In this document: positions 35,930 through 44,570 of the stretch, piece after piece | Layout of the letters: the number at the start of each line of letters is the position of its first letter | How positions within the stretch are numbered: the first letter of the stretch is position 1 | Assembly (NCBI GenBank): GCA_946415475.1 | Contig: CAMKSQ010000002.1 | Span: forward strand, 1-64,000 | Length of the DNA stretch: 64,000 nt | Source: an uncultured Bacteroidales bacterium | Lineage (GTDB): Bacteria; Bacteroidota; Bacteroidia; Bacteroidales; UBA932 | Direction: 5' to 3' | Notes under the pieces: model-generated | The model's input: only the letters and a program-made list of their open reading frames with translations | What the model was told of the DNA's origin: nothing | Databases searched by the model: none | Made by a program: the position numbers and the translations under genes

Positions 35930-37227
35930 CCTTTGGGATAATATTTGGGCCAGCAGGCTTCCAGATAGGCGCGTAACACGCTTTCGTGCTTGTTAGGCTG
36001 GGGTTCGTAGAACACGGTGCCGCGGAGGGCGTCCGGCATGAACTCCATATCGACAAAATGCCCGGGATAGTCGTGGGCATACTTGTAGCCGTCGCTGTAG
36101 CCCAATTCCTCCATAAGTTGGGTGGGCGCATTGCGAATGGGGAGGGGGACCGGCAGATTGCCCGTTTCCCGTACCTTGGCCAGCGCATTCTCAAGGGCCA
36201 TATAGGAGCCGTTGCTCTTGGGTGACGATGCCAGATACACTGTTGTTTCCGCCAGCGGAATCCGGCCTTCCGGCATCCCGATCTTGCTCACCACCTCAAA
36301 GCAGGCATTGGCAAGCAGCAGGGCATTGGGATTCGCGAGCCCCACGTCCTCGGAGGCACTCAGGCAGAGCCGGCGGGCGATGAACAGCGGATCCTCGCCG
36401 CCGTCGATCATGCGCGCCAGGTAGTAAATGGCCGCATTCGGGTCGCTCCCGCGAATACTCTTGATAAAGGCCGATATAATATCGTAGTGCATCTCGCCAT
36501 CCTTGTCATAGATGGCCATGTTTTCCTGCACGGAAGCCGTTACGGAAGCATTGTCGATGACGATAGGGGATTGGCCGCCCAGGGCATCCACCACCAACTC
36601 CAGGACGTTGAGCAGCTTACGGGCATCGCCACCGCTGTAGCGCATGAGCGCCTCGCTCTCCTTGACCTGGATATCCTTCTCTTTCAGCAGGACATCTTCC
36701 TTCAGTGCCCGTTCCAATAGCGTTTGTAAGTCGCTTTTCTCCAACGACTTAAGCACAAACACCTGGCAACGGGAGAGCAGGGGGGTAATGACCTCGAAGG
36801 AAGGGTTTTCCGTGGTGGCGCCAATCAGGACGATGGTGCCGTTTTCCACCGCACCCAGCAGGGCGTCCTGCTGCGCTTTGTTGAAGCGGTGTATTTCGTC
36901 GATAAAGAGGATGGGTGCGCCTTTTTGCTGGAAGAGGGAATTGCCCCGCGCTTTATCAAATACCTCCCGGACATCTTTCACGCCGGCCGTTACAGCCGAA
37001 AGCGTATAAAAATCGCGGTCCAGCGTTTCTGCGATAATGTGTGCCAAAGTGGTTTTACCCACGCCCGGAGGTCCCCAGAGGATGAACGAGCTCAGGTTGC
37101 CGCTCTCGATCATCTTCCTCAGGATGCAACCTTCTCCCACCAGGTGGCGCTGTCCCACATACTGGGCCAGCGTACGCGGACGCATACGTTCAGGGAGGGG
37201 AGGGAGCAGGGTAGAGGAGGCACTCAT
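35926..37227 (-). CDS. rarA: Replication-associated recombination protein RarA
   Basis: AAA+ ATPase of the clamp-loader-like MgsA/RarA/WRNIP1 family that acts at stalled forks. It has 433 residues: MRPRTLAQYVGQRHLVG, Walker A LWGPPGVGKTTLA (about 50-62), FIDEIHRFNK (Walker B), ATTENPSFEV sensor 1, and a C-terminal tetramerisation part with YLARMIDGGEDPLFIARRL. It follows the GNAT-like gene by 3 bases. The stop overlaps that of tamL tail to tail. Confidence 0.95.
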   Translation of the reverse strand: MSASSTLLPPLPERMRPRTLAQYVGQRHLVGEGCILRKMIESGNLSSFILWGPPGVGKTTLAHIIAETLDRDFYTLSAVTAGVKDVREVFDKARGNSLFQQKGAPILFIDEIHRFNKAQQDALLGAVENGTIVLIGATTENPSFEVITPLLSRCQVFVLKSLEKSDLQTLLERALKEDVLLKEKDIQVKESEALMRYSGGDARKLLNVLELVVDALGGQSPIVIDNASVTASVQENMAIYDKDGEMHYDIISAFIKSIRGSDPNAAIYYLARMIDGGEDPLFIARRLCLSASEDVGLANPNALLLANACFEVVSKIGMPEGRIPLAETTVYLASSPKSNGSYMALENALAKVRETGNLPVPLPIRNAPTQLMEELGYSDGYKYAHDYPGHFVDMEFMPDALRGTVFYEPQPNKHESVLRAYLEACWPKYYPKG

Positions 37228-37230
37228 AGG

Positions 37231-38361
37231 TTAAATCGTTTTACCAAAGACCCGACGGCGGCGTTTGAACTCTCTCCGGTACAGGTTCCAAATGTTTTGC
37301 ACGGAAACGTTGGTTTCCATTTCCGCGTTGGATTCGCCATACTTGAAGCCGTCGGCAATCAATTTGGGAAGCAAATCGTTAAAAAGCATGGCATGGACGC
37401 CCCGGTTGTGGTATTCCGGATCCACGGCGATAAGCATGAGCTCAATCGCTTCTTCGTGCTTGATATACAGGGACTTGAAGATGTGCCACCATCCCAGCGG
37501 GAAAAGGTAACCATTGCCTTTTTTCACAGCATGGGCGATGGAGGGCATGCTGAGGGCCAGCGCCACCAGATTCCCTTGGTCATCTTCCACCAGCGTAAGA
37601 TACCGCATGTCCAGCACGGTCAGGAAGGAATCCACATACTGGTCGATCACTTCCGTGGGAAGGACCGTGAAGTCGAACAGCTTGCTGTAGGTCCGGTTCA
37701 CCAAATCGAGGAGTTTGCGGCCGTATTTCTCTTTTCTGACCTCTCTCTTGGTAATCTTACGGACATGCAGATTGTAACGCTCAGAGACGATTTTAGCGGC
37801 CTTTACCACCTTTTCCGGAACCTGATCCGGCACGTAGATGCGGTATTCCAGCCAATCATTGATCTTTTCCATGCCCAGCGCCTCGAAATGCGCCCCGTAA
37901 TAAGGGTAGTTGTACTTGAGCATGAAAGAGGAGATATCGTCAAAACCTTCTACCACGCAACCTTCGTTGTCAAAATCCGTAAAACCCAGGGGGCCGGCGA
38001 TGGTGGTCATGCCATTTTCCTTGCCAAAGGCAATGACGGCGTCCACCAGGGCCTTGGATACTTCCTTGTCGTCAATGAAATCCGCCCAACCGAACCTTAC
38101 CTCGGCATGGTTCCAGTCCCGGTTGGCTATCTGGTTGATGATGGCGGCGATACGCCCGACCACCTTACCATCCTTGTATGCCAGGAACAGACGGGTGAGG
38201 GAATACTTGCCCATGGCATTCTGCTGCGGATCCAGGGTAGCAATCTCGTCCGCATAGATATTGGGAACGAAATACGGGCAATCTTTATACAGTTGCAGGG
38301 GGAACTTCACGAAAATTTTGAGGTCCTCCTTGCTCGCAACCGTTTTAATGACGACAGACAT
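37231..38361 (-). CDS. GNAT-like conserved protein
   Basis: 376 residues of a family common in Bacteroidota, often annotated as an N-acetyltransferase. The N-terminus has FPLQLYKDCPYFVPN and RLFLAYKDGKVVGRIAAIIN; the C-terminal part has LMLIAVDPEYHNRGVHAMLFNDLLP, which fits the GNAT acetyl-CoA site (VxPxxxxxGxxxxL). There is an odd GPLGFTDFDNEGCVVEGF stretch in the middle. Substrate unknown. It has its own promoter and is followed at 3 bases by rarA. Confidence 0.7.
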   Translation of the reverse strand: MSVVIKTVASKEDLKIFVKFPLQLYKDCPYFVPNIYADEIATLDPQQNAMGKYSLTRLFLAYKDGKVVGRIAAIINQIANRDWNHAEVRFGWADFIDDKEVSKALVDAVIAFGKENGMTTIAGPLGFTDFDNEGCVVEGFDDISSFMLKYNYPYYGAHFEALGMEKINDWLEYRIYVPDQVPEKVVKAAKIVSERYNLHVRKITKREVRKEKYGRKLLDLVNRTYSKLFDFTVLPTEVIDQYVDSFLTVLDMRYLTLVEDDQGNLVALALSMPSIAHAVKKGNGYLFPLGWWHIFKSLYIKHEEAIELMLIAVDPEYHNRGVHAMLFNDLLPKLIADGFKYGESNAEMETNVSVQNIWNLYRREFKRRRRVFGKTI

Positions 38362-38383
38362 GGTTTAGGTATATTCTAGCTTA

Positions 38384-38391
38384 CAAATATA
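38384..38391 (-). promoter_or_regulatory. Promoter -7 element of the GNAT-like gene
   Basis: TATATTTG on the minus strand, 22 bases upstream of the ATG. It follows the terminator at 38411-38441. Confidence 0.5.
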
Positions 38392-38410
38392 ACCAATTTT
38401 TACCACATAT

Positions 38411-38441
38411 AAAAAAAGCAGTGCCTGAAAAGACACTGCTT
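38411..38441 (-). terminator. Rho-independent terminator after the lipoprotein gene
   Basis: On the minus strand, AAGCAGTG, a 10-base loop, CACTGCTT, then a T-run of seven. It lies 24 bases beyond the stop at 38466. Confidence 0.9.
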
Positions 38442-38465
38442 AAAAGTAGGGGAGGGAACAGCTCC

Positions 38466-39350
38466 TTACGAGGCCTTAGGAGAAAGGATGAAGCTGACCT
38501 TGCCCTGGTAAGTTTTACCGGACTTGGTGGTCAATTCTGTGTTCAGCGTGAGCATGATCTGGTTGCTGCCCAGACCCGGATTCAGGTCGAACTTGCCGCT
38601 GGCGCTGCCGGAAAGGACTTCCACGCCGTTGGAGCCGGTCAGTTCATATGAAACGCTACCATTCTCAGAGATGGTGATGGGACCTGCCACCGGCATTCTG
38701 ACAGGAGAGCCGGTAAAGGCAATCTCGATGGTCTTGGACATGGTGAAGTTGATTTCACTCACCACATAACCGGCAAATTCCTCATCCTTGAGGTCTACGT
38801 CGGCCTTGCTTTCCAGTTCCTTCAGGATGGCGGGGATATCGCATCCGGTCTTCACAACGCCTACGCTGCTTTTGCCGTCGAAGTTAACGGAAATGTCGGT
38901 TTTGTCCACATTCCAGGCACGGGCGATGGTGGTATAGAAGTTATTGGCCGGATATTTATCGGCTTCATTATAGGTAACTACGATGTTGTCTTCACCCAAA
39001 TTGATGGTAACCTGGTTGCCGGTCACAGTAACAGTACCTTCCGCGGCGCCCTTGAGCGTGTACACATTGTTGTTCACGGTATAGGTACCATGCATGAAAC
39101 TCACGGTAGCTTCGGCTTTTGTCAATACCGTCCTGTAGCAAATGATATAACGGCCGCTCTCGGTGAACTCGATGGATACGATACCGGGATTGGAAGCGGA
39201 AGATTCATCCAGAAGAAGCTTTTTGGCCTCGGCGGTATACTTGGCAGCAGGAAGGACAACGGCGCTTCCGCTTTCGCTACCACCCTTGTTGCAGGCAGCG
39301 GAGAGCATCAGGGCTGCAGCCGCTGCGCAGAAAAGAAGTACTTTTTTCAT
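38466..39350 (-). CDS. Predicted lipoprotein of unknown function
   Basis: 294 residues with a clear lipoprotein signal, MKKVLLFCAAAAALMLSAAC (Cys20). The mature part is threonine/valine-rich with beta-like segments (TVSFMHGTYTVNNNVYTLKGAAEGTVTVTGNQVTINLG) and a long C-terminal beta region ending in KTYQGKVSFILSPKAS. It resembles nothing I can name. It lies 33 bases behind a predicted outer-membrane barrel gene on the same strand, so the two likely form a surface pair. Confidence 0.6.
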   Translation of the reverse strand: MKKVLLFCAAAAALMLSAACNKGGSESGSAVVLPAAKYTAEAKKLLLDESSASNPGIVSIEFTESGRYIICYRTVLTKAEATVSFMHGTYTVNNNVYTLKGAAEGTVTVTGNQVTINLGEDNIVVTYNEADKYPANNFYTTIARAWNVDKTDISVNFDGKSSVGVVKTGCDIPAILKELESKADVDLKDEEFAGYVVSEINFTMSKTIEIAFTGSPVRMPVAGPITISENGSVSYELTGSNGVEVLSGSASGKFDLNPGLGSNQIMLTLNTELTTKSGKTYQGKVSFILSPKAS

Positions 39351-39383
39351 GTCTATAATCTATTTTAACTACTTGATAATCAA

Positions 39384-40181
39384 TTAGAAAATACGGATGA
39401 AGATGTTCACCTTCACAACCGGAAGAACAGGGATATTGCTAATGGTGTTGATAATGCCTTTATCCTTGTTATCGAGCATTTCGCTGGTGAACACAACCGG
39501 TTTTCCGGCATCCGAAAGGGTGTAGTCATAGGACTGGACTTTGGGGTTGCCGGCATACACGATGCCCAGATCTACGGTGGTGCTCACGCGCTTGTCGGCA
39601 CGGAGGCCGCGGCCAAAACCGATACCGAAGTACGGACGGACCGTCCAGTAGGACAGATCTGCCTTGATGTGACCTTCCTTGTCAGAAGAAATGCGGGTTT
39701 TGGGGTCATTCTCGTTCAGCTGAAGGTAATAGCTGGCATATTCATCCTGCTTGAGCACTTTGGAAGCGTCTACATCTACAGCAAGGAGCTTAGGATCTGC
39801 GAAATACAAACCCACGGTGAAGTGGAACGAGGTGTTTTTGCCCGGGAAAATATCGAGCAGGAGATTTCCGCTCAAAGAATTGAGGGAAGCTACGGCCGAA
39901 ATGTTGTTACGGAGCTGACGCGTATTCCCGTTAATGTCAATGGTCTCCGGAATGGCTTTGATGGAGGAACCGTTAATGGGAATATACGGAAGCATCATGG
40001 CAATACCGGCATGGAGTTGCAAGTACGGGGTAATGGGTGTGATGGCTTCTGCACCGATACCGTCAAAACCGATGGTAGGGGCAACAGCTAAATGGTTAAA
40101 CATTTGCTTGTCTTCCTGGGCGCGGACGCTAAAAACAGAAATAGCGAGCAGCGCAGTTAGAATTGCGAAAGTTTTTTTCAT
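39384..40181 (-). CDS. Predicted outer-membrane beta-barrel protein of unknown function
   Basis: 265 residues from ATG 40181, chosen for the signal peptide MKKTFAILTALLAISVFSVRAQ; the longer frame upstream crosses the promoter. The mature chain alternates amphipathic strands (HLAVAPTIGFDGIGAEAITPITPYLQLHAGIAMML, SFHFTVGLYFAD, YWTVRPYFGIGFGRGL, STTVDLGIVYAGN) and ends with a strand plus Phe (VVKVNIFIRIF), the usual barrel terminus. Function not recognised. First gene of a two-gene unit with the lipoprotein at 38466. Confidence 0.65.
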   Translation of the reverse strand: MKKTFAILTALLAISVFSVRAQEDKQMFNHLAVAPTIGFDGIGAEAITPITPYLQLHAGIAMMLPYIPINGSSIKAIPETIDINGNTRQLRNNISAVASLNSLSGNLLLDIFPGKNTSFHFTVGLYFADPKLLAVDVDASKVLKQDEYASYYLQLNENDPKTRISSDKEGHIKADLSYWTVRPYFGIGFGRGLRADKRVSTTVDLGIVYAGNPKVQSYDYTLSDAGKPVVFTSEMLDNKDKGIINTISNIPVLPVVKVNIFIRIF

Positions 40182-40203
40182 AGGACCTATTTTTTTATTC
40201 ATG

Positions 40204-40211
40204 CAAAAGTA
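40204..40211 (-). promoter_or_regulatory. Promoter -7 element of the barrel-lipoprotein pair
   Basis: TACTTTTG on the minus strand, 22 bases before the ATG at 40181. Confidence 0.5.
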
Positions 40212-40321
40212 ACAAAAATTTTGCATAATTCCCGTGTATATTATCAAAATGTGCAAAATTCGCTATTCTCAGCGTGAAAATCCCCTATCTTTGTTTGTTA
40301 CACAATTTATATTATGTTAAC

Positions 40322-40352
40322 TTGCGGATATAAAAAGTTTCCCCTACCTTTG
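40322..40352 (+). promoter_or_regulatory. rlmD promoter
   Basis: TTG (40322-40324), 20 bases, TACCTTTG (40345-40352); 19 bases before the ATG. A second -7-like box, TATCTTTG, lies at 40286-40293. Confidence 0.7.
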
Positions 40353-40371
40353 TACTGCAATAAAAAAAGAC

Positions 40372-41781
40372 ATGTCCAAGAAAAGAATCGACTTACTGCT
40401 GGAAAACGTCCTCATCGAAGCGGTGGCGGCGGAAGGCAAAGCGCTCACCCATGTGGACGGCATGGTTGTCTTCGTAGATTTCGCCGTGCCCGGAGACCTG
40501 GTGGATATCCAGGTTTACAAAAAGAAGAAAAACTACATGGAAGGCTTCATCAAACGCATTGTGAAGCCCTCGGAGCATCGATTAGAGCCTTTCTGCCAGC
40601 ATTTTGGCGTCTGTGGCGGTTGTCGATGGCAGCCGTTGCCCTATACTATGCAATTGGAAGCCAAACGCCAGCAAGTGGAAGACCAATTGGTGCGCATAGG
40701 CCATCTGGAGGTGCCTGAAATCAGGCCCACACTCCCCTCTGAACGCATTCAATACTATCGTAACAAGCTGGAATTCAGCGCTTCCGACAAACGCTGGCTG
40801 CTCCGGGACGAGGATCCTGCTGCCGTTCCCGAAGAAGATCGCATGGGTCTGGGCTTCCACGTGGGCAAATTCTTCGACAAAGTCCTGGATATCAAAGAAT
40901 GCCATCTGCAGCCGGAACCCAGCAATGCTATTCGCCTGTTTATCAAGCAGTTCTGCATAGAAAACGGGTATGAATTCTACAATATCCGGGAAAATCACGG
41001 CTTTTTCCGCAATATGTTCGTCCGTACTACGGAAAAAGGCGAAGTTATGCTCATCCTGATCTTCGCCCAGGAGGACGAAATCCGCAGAAAAGCCCTTCTG
41101 GATGCCCTGATTGCCCATTTTCCGCAAATCAGCAGCCTATATTACGTGATTAACGAGAAGCTCAACGACTCCATTTCCGACCAGTCCCCTATCCTTTATT
41201 ACGGGAACGAGGCCATTTACGAGGAAATGGAAGGCCTTCGCTTCAAAATCGGCCCTAAATCCTTCTACCAGACCAATTCCCTGCAGGCCTACCGCCTGTA
41301 TAGCGTAGCGCGCGAATTCGCCGCCTTGACGGGCCAGGAGGTGGTTTATGACCTTTACACCGGAACCGGCACCATCGCCCAGTTCGTGAGCAGGAAGGCT
41401 TCCAAGGTGGTGGGTATCGAGTATGTTCCCGAGGCCATCGAGGATGCCAAGTTCAATGCAGCGGCCAACGGCATTGACAACTGCACGTTCTTCGCCGGCG
41501 ACATGAAGGATGTCCTGAACGAAAAATTCATCCAAAAGCACGGCAAACCGGATGTCATCATCCTGGACCCGCCCCGCGCGGGCATTCATCCGGACGTGGC
41601 CGATGTCATCCTCAAAGCCGCCCCGCAGCGCATGGTCTATGTAAGTTGCAATCCGGCCTCCCAGGCACGTGATCTGGCTATTTTATGCCGGGATTACCGC
41701 ATTACGGCCGTGCAGCCGGTGGACATGTTCCCGCACACCATGCACGTAGAAAACGTGGTGGCCCTGGAAAGGAAAGCCTAA
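40372..41781 (+). CDS. rlmD: 23S rRNA (uracil-C5)-methyltransferase RlmD type
   Basis: SAM-dependent methyltransferase for U1939-type positions of 23S rRNA. The 469 residues show an N-terminal TRAM domain (to about 65), iron-sulphur cysteines in CQHFGVCGGCRW plus a later Cys in KECHLQP, the SAM-binding DLYTGTGTIAQF, DPPRAGIHPDV, and catalytic YVSCNPASQARDL. The family also includes RlmC and TrmA; the 4Fe-4S motif argues against TrmA. The exact uridine is not certain. Confidence 0.92.
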   Translation: MSKKRIDLLLENVLIEAVAAEGKALTHVDGMVVFVDFAVPGDLVDIQVYKKKKNYMEGFIKRIVKPSEHRLEPFCQHFGVCGGCRWQPLPYTMQLEAKRQQVEDQLVRIGHLEVPEIRPTLPSERIQYYRNKLEFSASDKRWLLRDEDPAAVPEEDRMGLGFHVGKFFDKVLDIKECHLQPEPSNAIRLFIKQFCIENGYEFYNIRENHGFFRNMFVRTTEKGEVMLILIFAQEDEIRRKALLDALIAHFPQISSLYYVINEKLNDSISDQSPILYYGNEAIYEEMEGLRFKIGPKSFYQTNSLQAYRLYSVAREFAALTGQEVVYDLYTGTGTIAQFVSRKASKVVGIEYVPEAIEDAKFNAAANGIDNCTFFAGDMKDVLNEKFIQKHGKPDVIILDPPRAGIHPDVADVILKAAPQRMVYVSCNPASQARDLAILCRDYRITAVQPVDMFPHTMHVENVVALERKA

Positions 41782-41788
41782 TTACTAA

Positions 41789-44041
41789 TTAATTGACTCT
41801 AAGATGCGCCCGCAGGATTTCCTCGCGGGCGTCTTCGTAGCGTACCCGCGCCTCCAGCGTGTGCTCCCCTGCCGGCAATTCCACTTTCGTTCCGCTTAAG
41901 GATTTCCCATCCAGGCTCCAGTTGAGCGAACTGAAACGGGTGTTTTCCGGCATAAGTACCTGTAAATCAATGGTCTCCCCTGCCGTCAGCATGCCCGAAG
42001 GTAAGGCGATGCAGGCAAAGCCCATCTCTGCAAGATTCTCTGCCGGAACCTCTTCCAGCCGCAGCTGCAGCATCAGGTCCATGTAAAAGCCCGCCTTCTT
42101 TTGGTACAAGGGCTTCCAGGCCGATTTTTCCAAACTGAACGTGGAATAGTAACTATTCCCCTCCTCCCCTGGATAGACAACGGTAAACGGCTGATTTTCA
42201 CCGCGTTCCTGAAAACCATAGCCCACATACAGGTCCAGGCCTTCCGGAATGCGGAAATCTTCCTCCAACGGGATGGAAACGGGGTCATACTCCCCTATTA
42301 CCGGCGTTCCGGCATCCTGGTTCAACCGCCGTTCGCCGGCCACATCTACCATAACGAGCAGATTACCAAGCGTTTCCGGATTTACAGCATAAGGGAAACA
42401 CACCACTTCTGCCAGTCTACGGCCCACAAACGGAGCCAAATCTGCCGCCGAATAACGGACAGAAACCATCAGCGGTTCCTTACCCTCCTGCGCATAGTAA
42501 CCGCTGCTTCTGGAGGGGGCATAGGTATAGAAGAGCGTACTGGCCGCCGCTTCATTCTTCACAATAGGCAAATACTCACACGACAGTTGGGCATAGGCAA
42601 GATTCGTTTCCCGCTCCAGGGTACGATAACCCGGCTTGGAAACGCTTACAAGCCAGCGGGAGGCGGTAATGTCTTCAACATCAATCTGGAAATAGCCGTA
42701 CATGTCGCTGTAATCCGTCCCCGCAACTTGATCATCGGCAAATAATTGCACTTGTACATTGGGCACCGGAGCCCCCGCAGGGCCCAGCACCAGGCCGCTG
42801 TAGACGTGCTTTCCGCTTTTCAGCACGCGGAAACGGATCCCTTCTTCCTCCAGGTCGATGCAGCTGAAAGCCAGAGAACCGGCCTCCCCTGCCCAGTCTT
42901 CCGGCAGGAAGCCGTGTACAGTGCCGACGCCCGGAAACAATAGGGTGGCCGGATTAGGCGAGGCGGCATTGTAATTATGCGGATCCATGGGAGGGACAAC
43001 GTAGCAGCAGGGATGTCTCCCATAGGCATTCACCCGGTTGTCGGTACGCCAATCAGTCCAATAATAAGAGGCCGGATGGCCGCCGATATCCCGTTCTGAG
43101 CCATCTACGTGGTACACCAGCAGTCCCTGGGGCAAGGCCTCGTAATAGAAGCACTCCCCTTCCGTACTGGTGGTGCTCATGGCCGTTTCTCCAAAACGAA
43201 GCTGCATCCAGCCTTCCTGCAAGGGTACCAGTTGGTCAGGTGTCATCCACCCAATCAGCATTTTTTCCAGCGCAAGCAGTTGCGGAGGCGCATCGCCCTG
43301 TTTGTTATAGAGTCCGTCGGCCATCACCGAAAATTGATACATCCCCCCTGTGAGGCCGTTTTTTGCGCCATCTGTGTCGTACAGGTCCGGCAGGCCCAAC
43401 GCGTGGCCCATCTCATGGATAACAGGACCTTTTCCCACTGCTTGCATACCTTCCGTCCCCCGCAGTTCCGAGGTGCAGAAATAATAACCCAGGCCCATCC
43501 CGTCGAAACGGGCGTCGAGCACTTCCTGGTCTTCGCACGTGCGGACATCGGCATGATGCGACCATATGGCATCCGCCTGAGCGCCGACGGCCTGGTCATA
43601 CCCGGCGTAAAAGAAGAGCACCAGGTCCAGGATGCCGTCCTCATCCGCATCATAGGAGGCAAAGTCCACCTCCTCGTCCAACTGCCCGCAGGCCTCAAAG
43701 AGGGCCCGCTCCGGGGCGATATCACCCAGCCGTTCCCCATTCTCCATGCGGTCCTTGCCATACGCTGCAATCGGCTTATCCAGAAGGACCGGCCCGTAAA
43801 CGTCGAAAACAGGGCTGAAACGGCCTCCGGAGTTTTCTTTGAAATACGCGTTTACCGGGTCATTCAAAAGCGTGGAGAAGTGGGTTTTAGGGTCCTCCAG
43901 GGTGAAACGGATGTTGCGGAATTCTACCAGGACGGTGAAAACATGCGGCTCCCCCTCCGGAGGGAGCGCCTGCAGGGAACGCTGTCCCCAGCCCGGCACG
44001 CTTTCCAGCAGCAAAAGCCCTATGAGCATCCATCGTCTCAT
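41789..44041 (-). CDS. Secreted M6-family metalloprotease
   Basis: 750 residues with a signal peptide (MRRWMLIGLLLLESVPGWGQ). The zinc motif HEMGHALGLPD (about 212-222) and the upstream SFASYDADEDGILDLVLFFYAG, a calcium-type acidic loop, place it with M6 (immune inhibitor A-like) peptidases. After the catalytic domain come a carboxypeptidase-regulatory-like beta domain (YSGLVLGPAGAPVPNVQVQLFADDQ), a lectin-like section and a C-terminal Ig-like fold (SLNWSLDGKSLSGTKVELPAGEHTLEARV). No sorting domain is obvious. Its ATG follows directly on the stop of the small lipoprotein gene upstream, with no gap. Confidence 0.85.
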   Translation of the reverse strand: MRRWMLIGLLLLESVPGWGQRSLQALPPEGEPHVFTVLVEFRNIRFTLEDPKTHFSTLLNDPVNAYFKENSGGRFSPVFDVYGPVLLDKPIAAYGKDRMENGERLGDIAPERALFEACGQLDEEVDFASYDADEDGILDLVLFFYAGYDQAVGAQADAIWSHHADVRTCEDQEVLDARFDGMGLGYYFCTSELRGTEGMQAVGKGPVIHEMGHALGLPDLYDTDGAKNGLTGGMYQFSVMADGLYNKQGDAPPQLLALEKMLIGWMTPDQLVPLQEGWMQLRFGETAMSTTSTEGECFYYEALPQGLLVYHVDGSERDIGGHPASYYWTDWRTDNRVNAYGRHPCCYVVPPMDPHNYNAASPNPATLLFPGVGTVHGFLPEDWAGEAGSLAFSCIDLEEEGIRFRVLKSGKHVYSGLVLGPAGAPVPNVQVQLFADDQVAGTDYSDMYGYFQIDVEDITASRWLVSVSKPGYRTLERETNLAYAQLSCEYLPIVKNEAAASTLFYTYAPSRSSGYYAQEGKEPLMVSVRYSAADLAPFVGRRLAEVVCFPYAVNPETLGNLLVMVDVAGERRLNQDAGTPVIGEYDPVSIPLEEDFRIPEGLDLYVGYGFQERGENQPFTVVYPGEEGNSYYSTFSLEKSAWKPLYQKKAGFYMDLMLQLRLEEVPAENLAEMGFACIALPSGMLTAGETIDLQVLMPENTRFSSLNWSLDGKSLSGTKVELPAGEHTLEARVRYEDAREEILRAHLRVN

Positions 44042-44500
44042 TTACTGCTCCAGCACAAAAAAGGTTTGGTCGCTCTCCTTGAGCCACACTTTACCGTCCT
44101 TCACCTGAATCACCCGCAACTTGTAGGGAAGGCACACGCGGGTGTAGCCCTGCTCCGTTTCCCGGTAAAGGACCTGGAACTCCATCCCGCTGCGCAGCAG
44201 CCGGGGCAGGCCGCTCAGCGTAATGGACCGGGCCCGGGCGGGGTATACCAGCCGAAGATTCTGCCGGTTGCCGCCATACCGCAGAATACCCAGCTGCCAG
44301 CCGTCCCGCAGCACAATGCTGCCCCCGGGAACCCCGTAGGCGCCCGGCACTTCCGTTTGCAAGATGGGATCTTCTTCTACAGCTTCGGGGACCTCCGGTT
44401 CCTTCCCATCGTCCACATGCGGCAACTCCTCCCTGCAGGAAAGGAGGAAAAACAGGGCAGCCAGCAGCCACAAAAGGGCCGATGAGGAGAATCTTCGCAT
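44042..44500 (-). CDS. Small predicted lipoprotein upstream of the M6 protease
   Basis: 152 residues from ATG 44500 (MRRFSSSALLWLLAALFFLLSC, lipid Cys22); the longer frame overruns the promoter. The mature part begins with an acidic, proline-rich tether (about 25-50) and continues as a compact domain with GSIVLRDGWQLGILRYGGNRQN and ITLSGLPRLLRSGMEFQVLYRE. I do not recognise the fold. The stop TAA and the protease ATG are adjacent, so the two proteins are probably made together and may meet at the cell surface. Confidence 0.6.
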   Translation of the reverse strand: MRRFSSSALLWLLAALFFLLSCREELPHVDDGKEPEVPEAVEEDPILQTEVPGAYGVPGGSIVLRDGWQLGILRYGGNRQNLRLVYPARARSITLSGLPRLLRSGMEFQVLYRETEQGYTRVCLPYKLRVIQVKDGKVWLKESDQTFFVLEQ

Positions 44501-44521
44501 CTTTTTGGTCCTAGTACTCCA

Positions 44522-44529
44522 CAAATATA
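44522..44529 (-). promoter_or_regulatory. Promoter -7 element of the lipoprotein-M6 protease pair
   Basis: TATATTTG on the minus strand, 21 bases upstream of the ATG at 44500. Confidence 0.5.
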
Positions 44530-44541
44530 CGTAAAAATGAC

Positions 44542-44549
44542 TAATTTTG
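44542..44549 (+). promoter_or_regulatory. Promoter -7 element of the cation exchanger
   Basis: TAATTTTG fits TAnnTTTG, 21 bases before the ATG at 44571. It diverges from the lipoprotein promoter 12 bases away. Confidence 0.5.
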
Positions 44550-44570
44550 CGCAGCAAAAATGGAACGATA

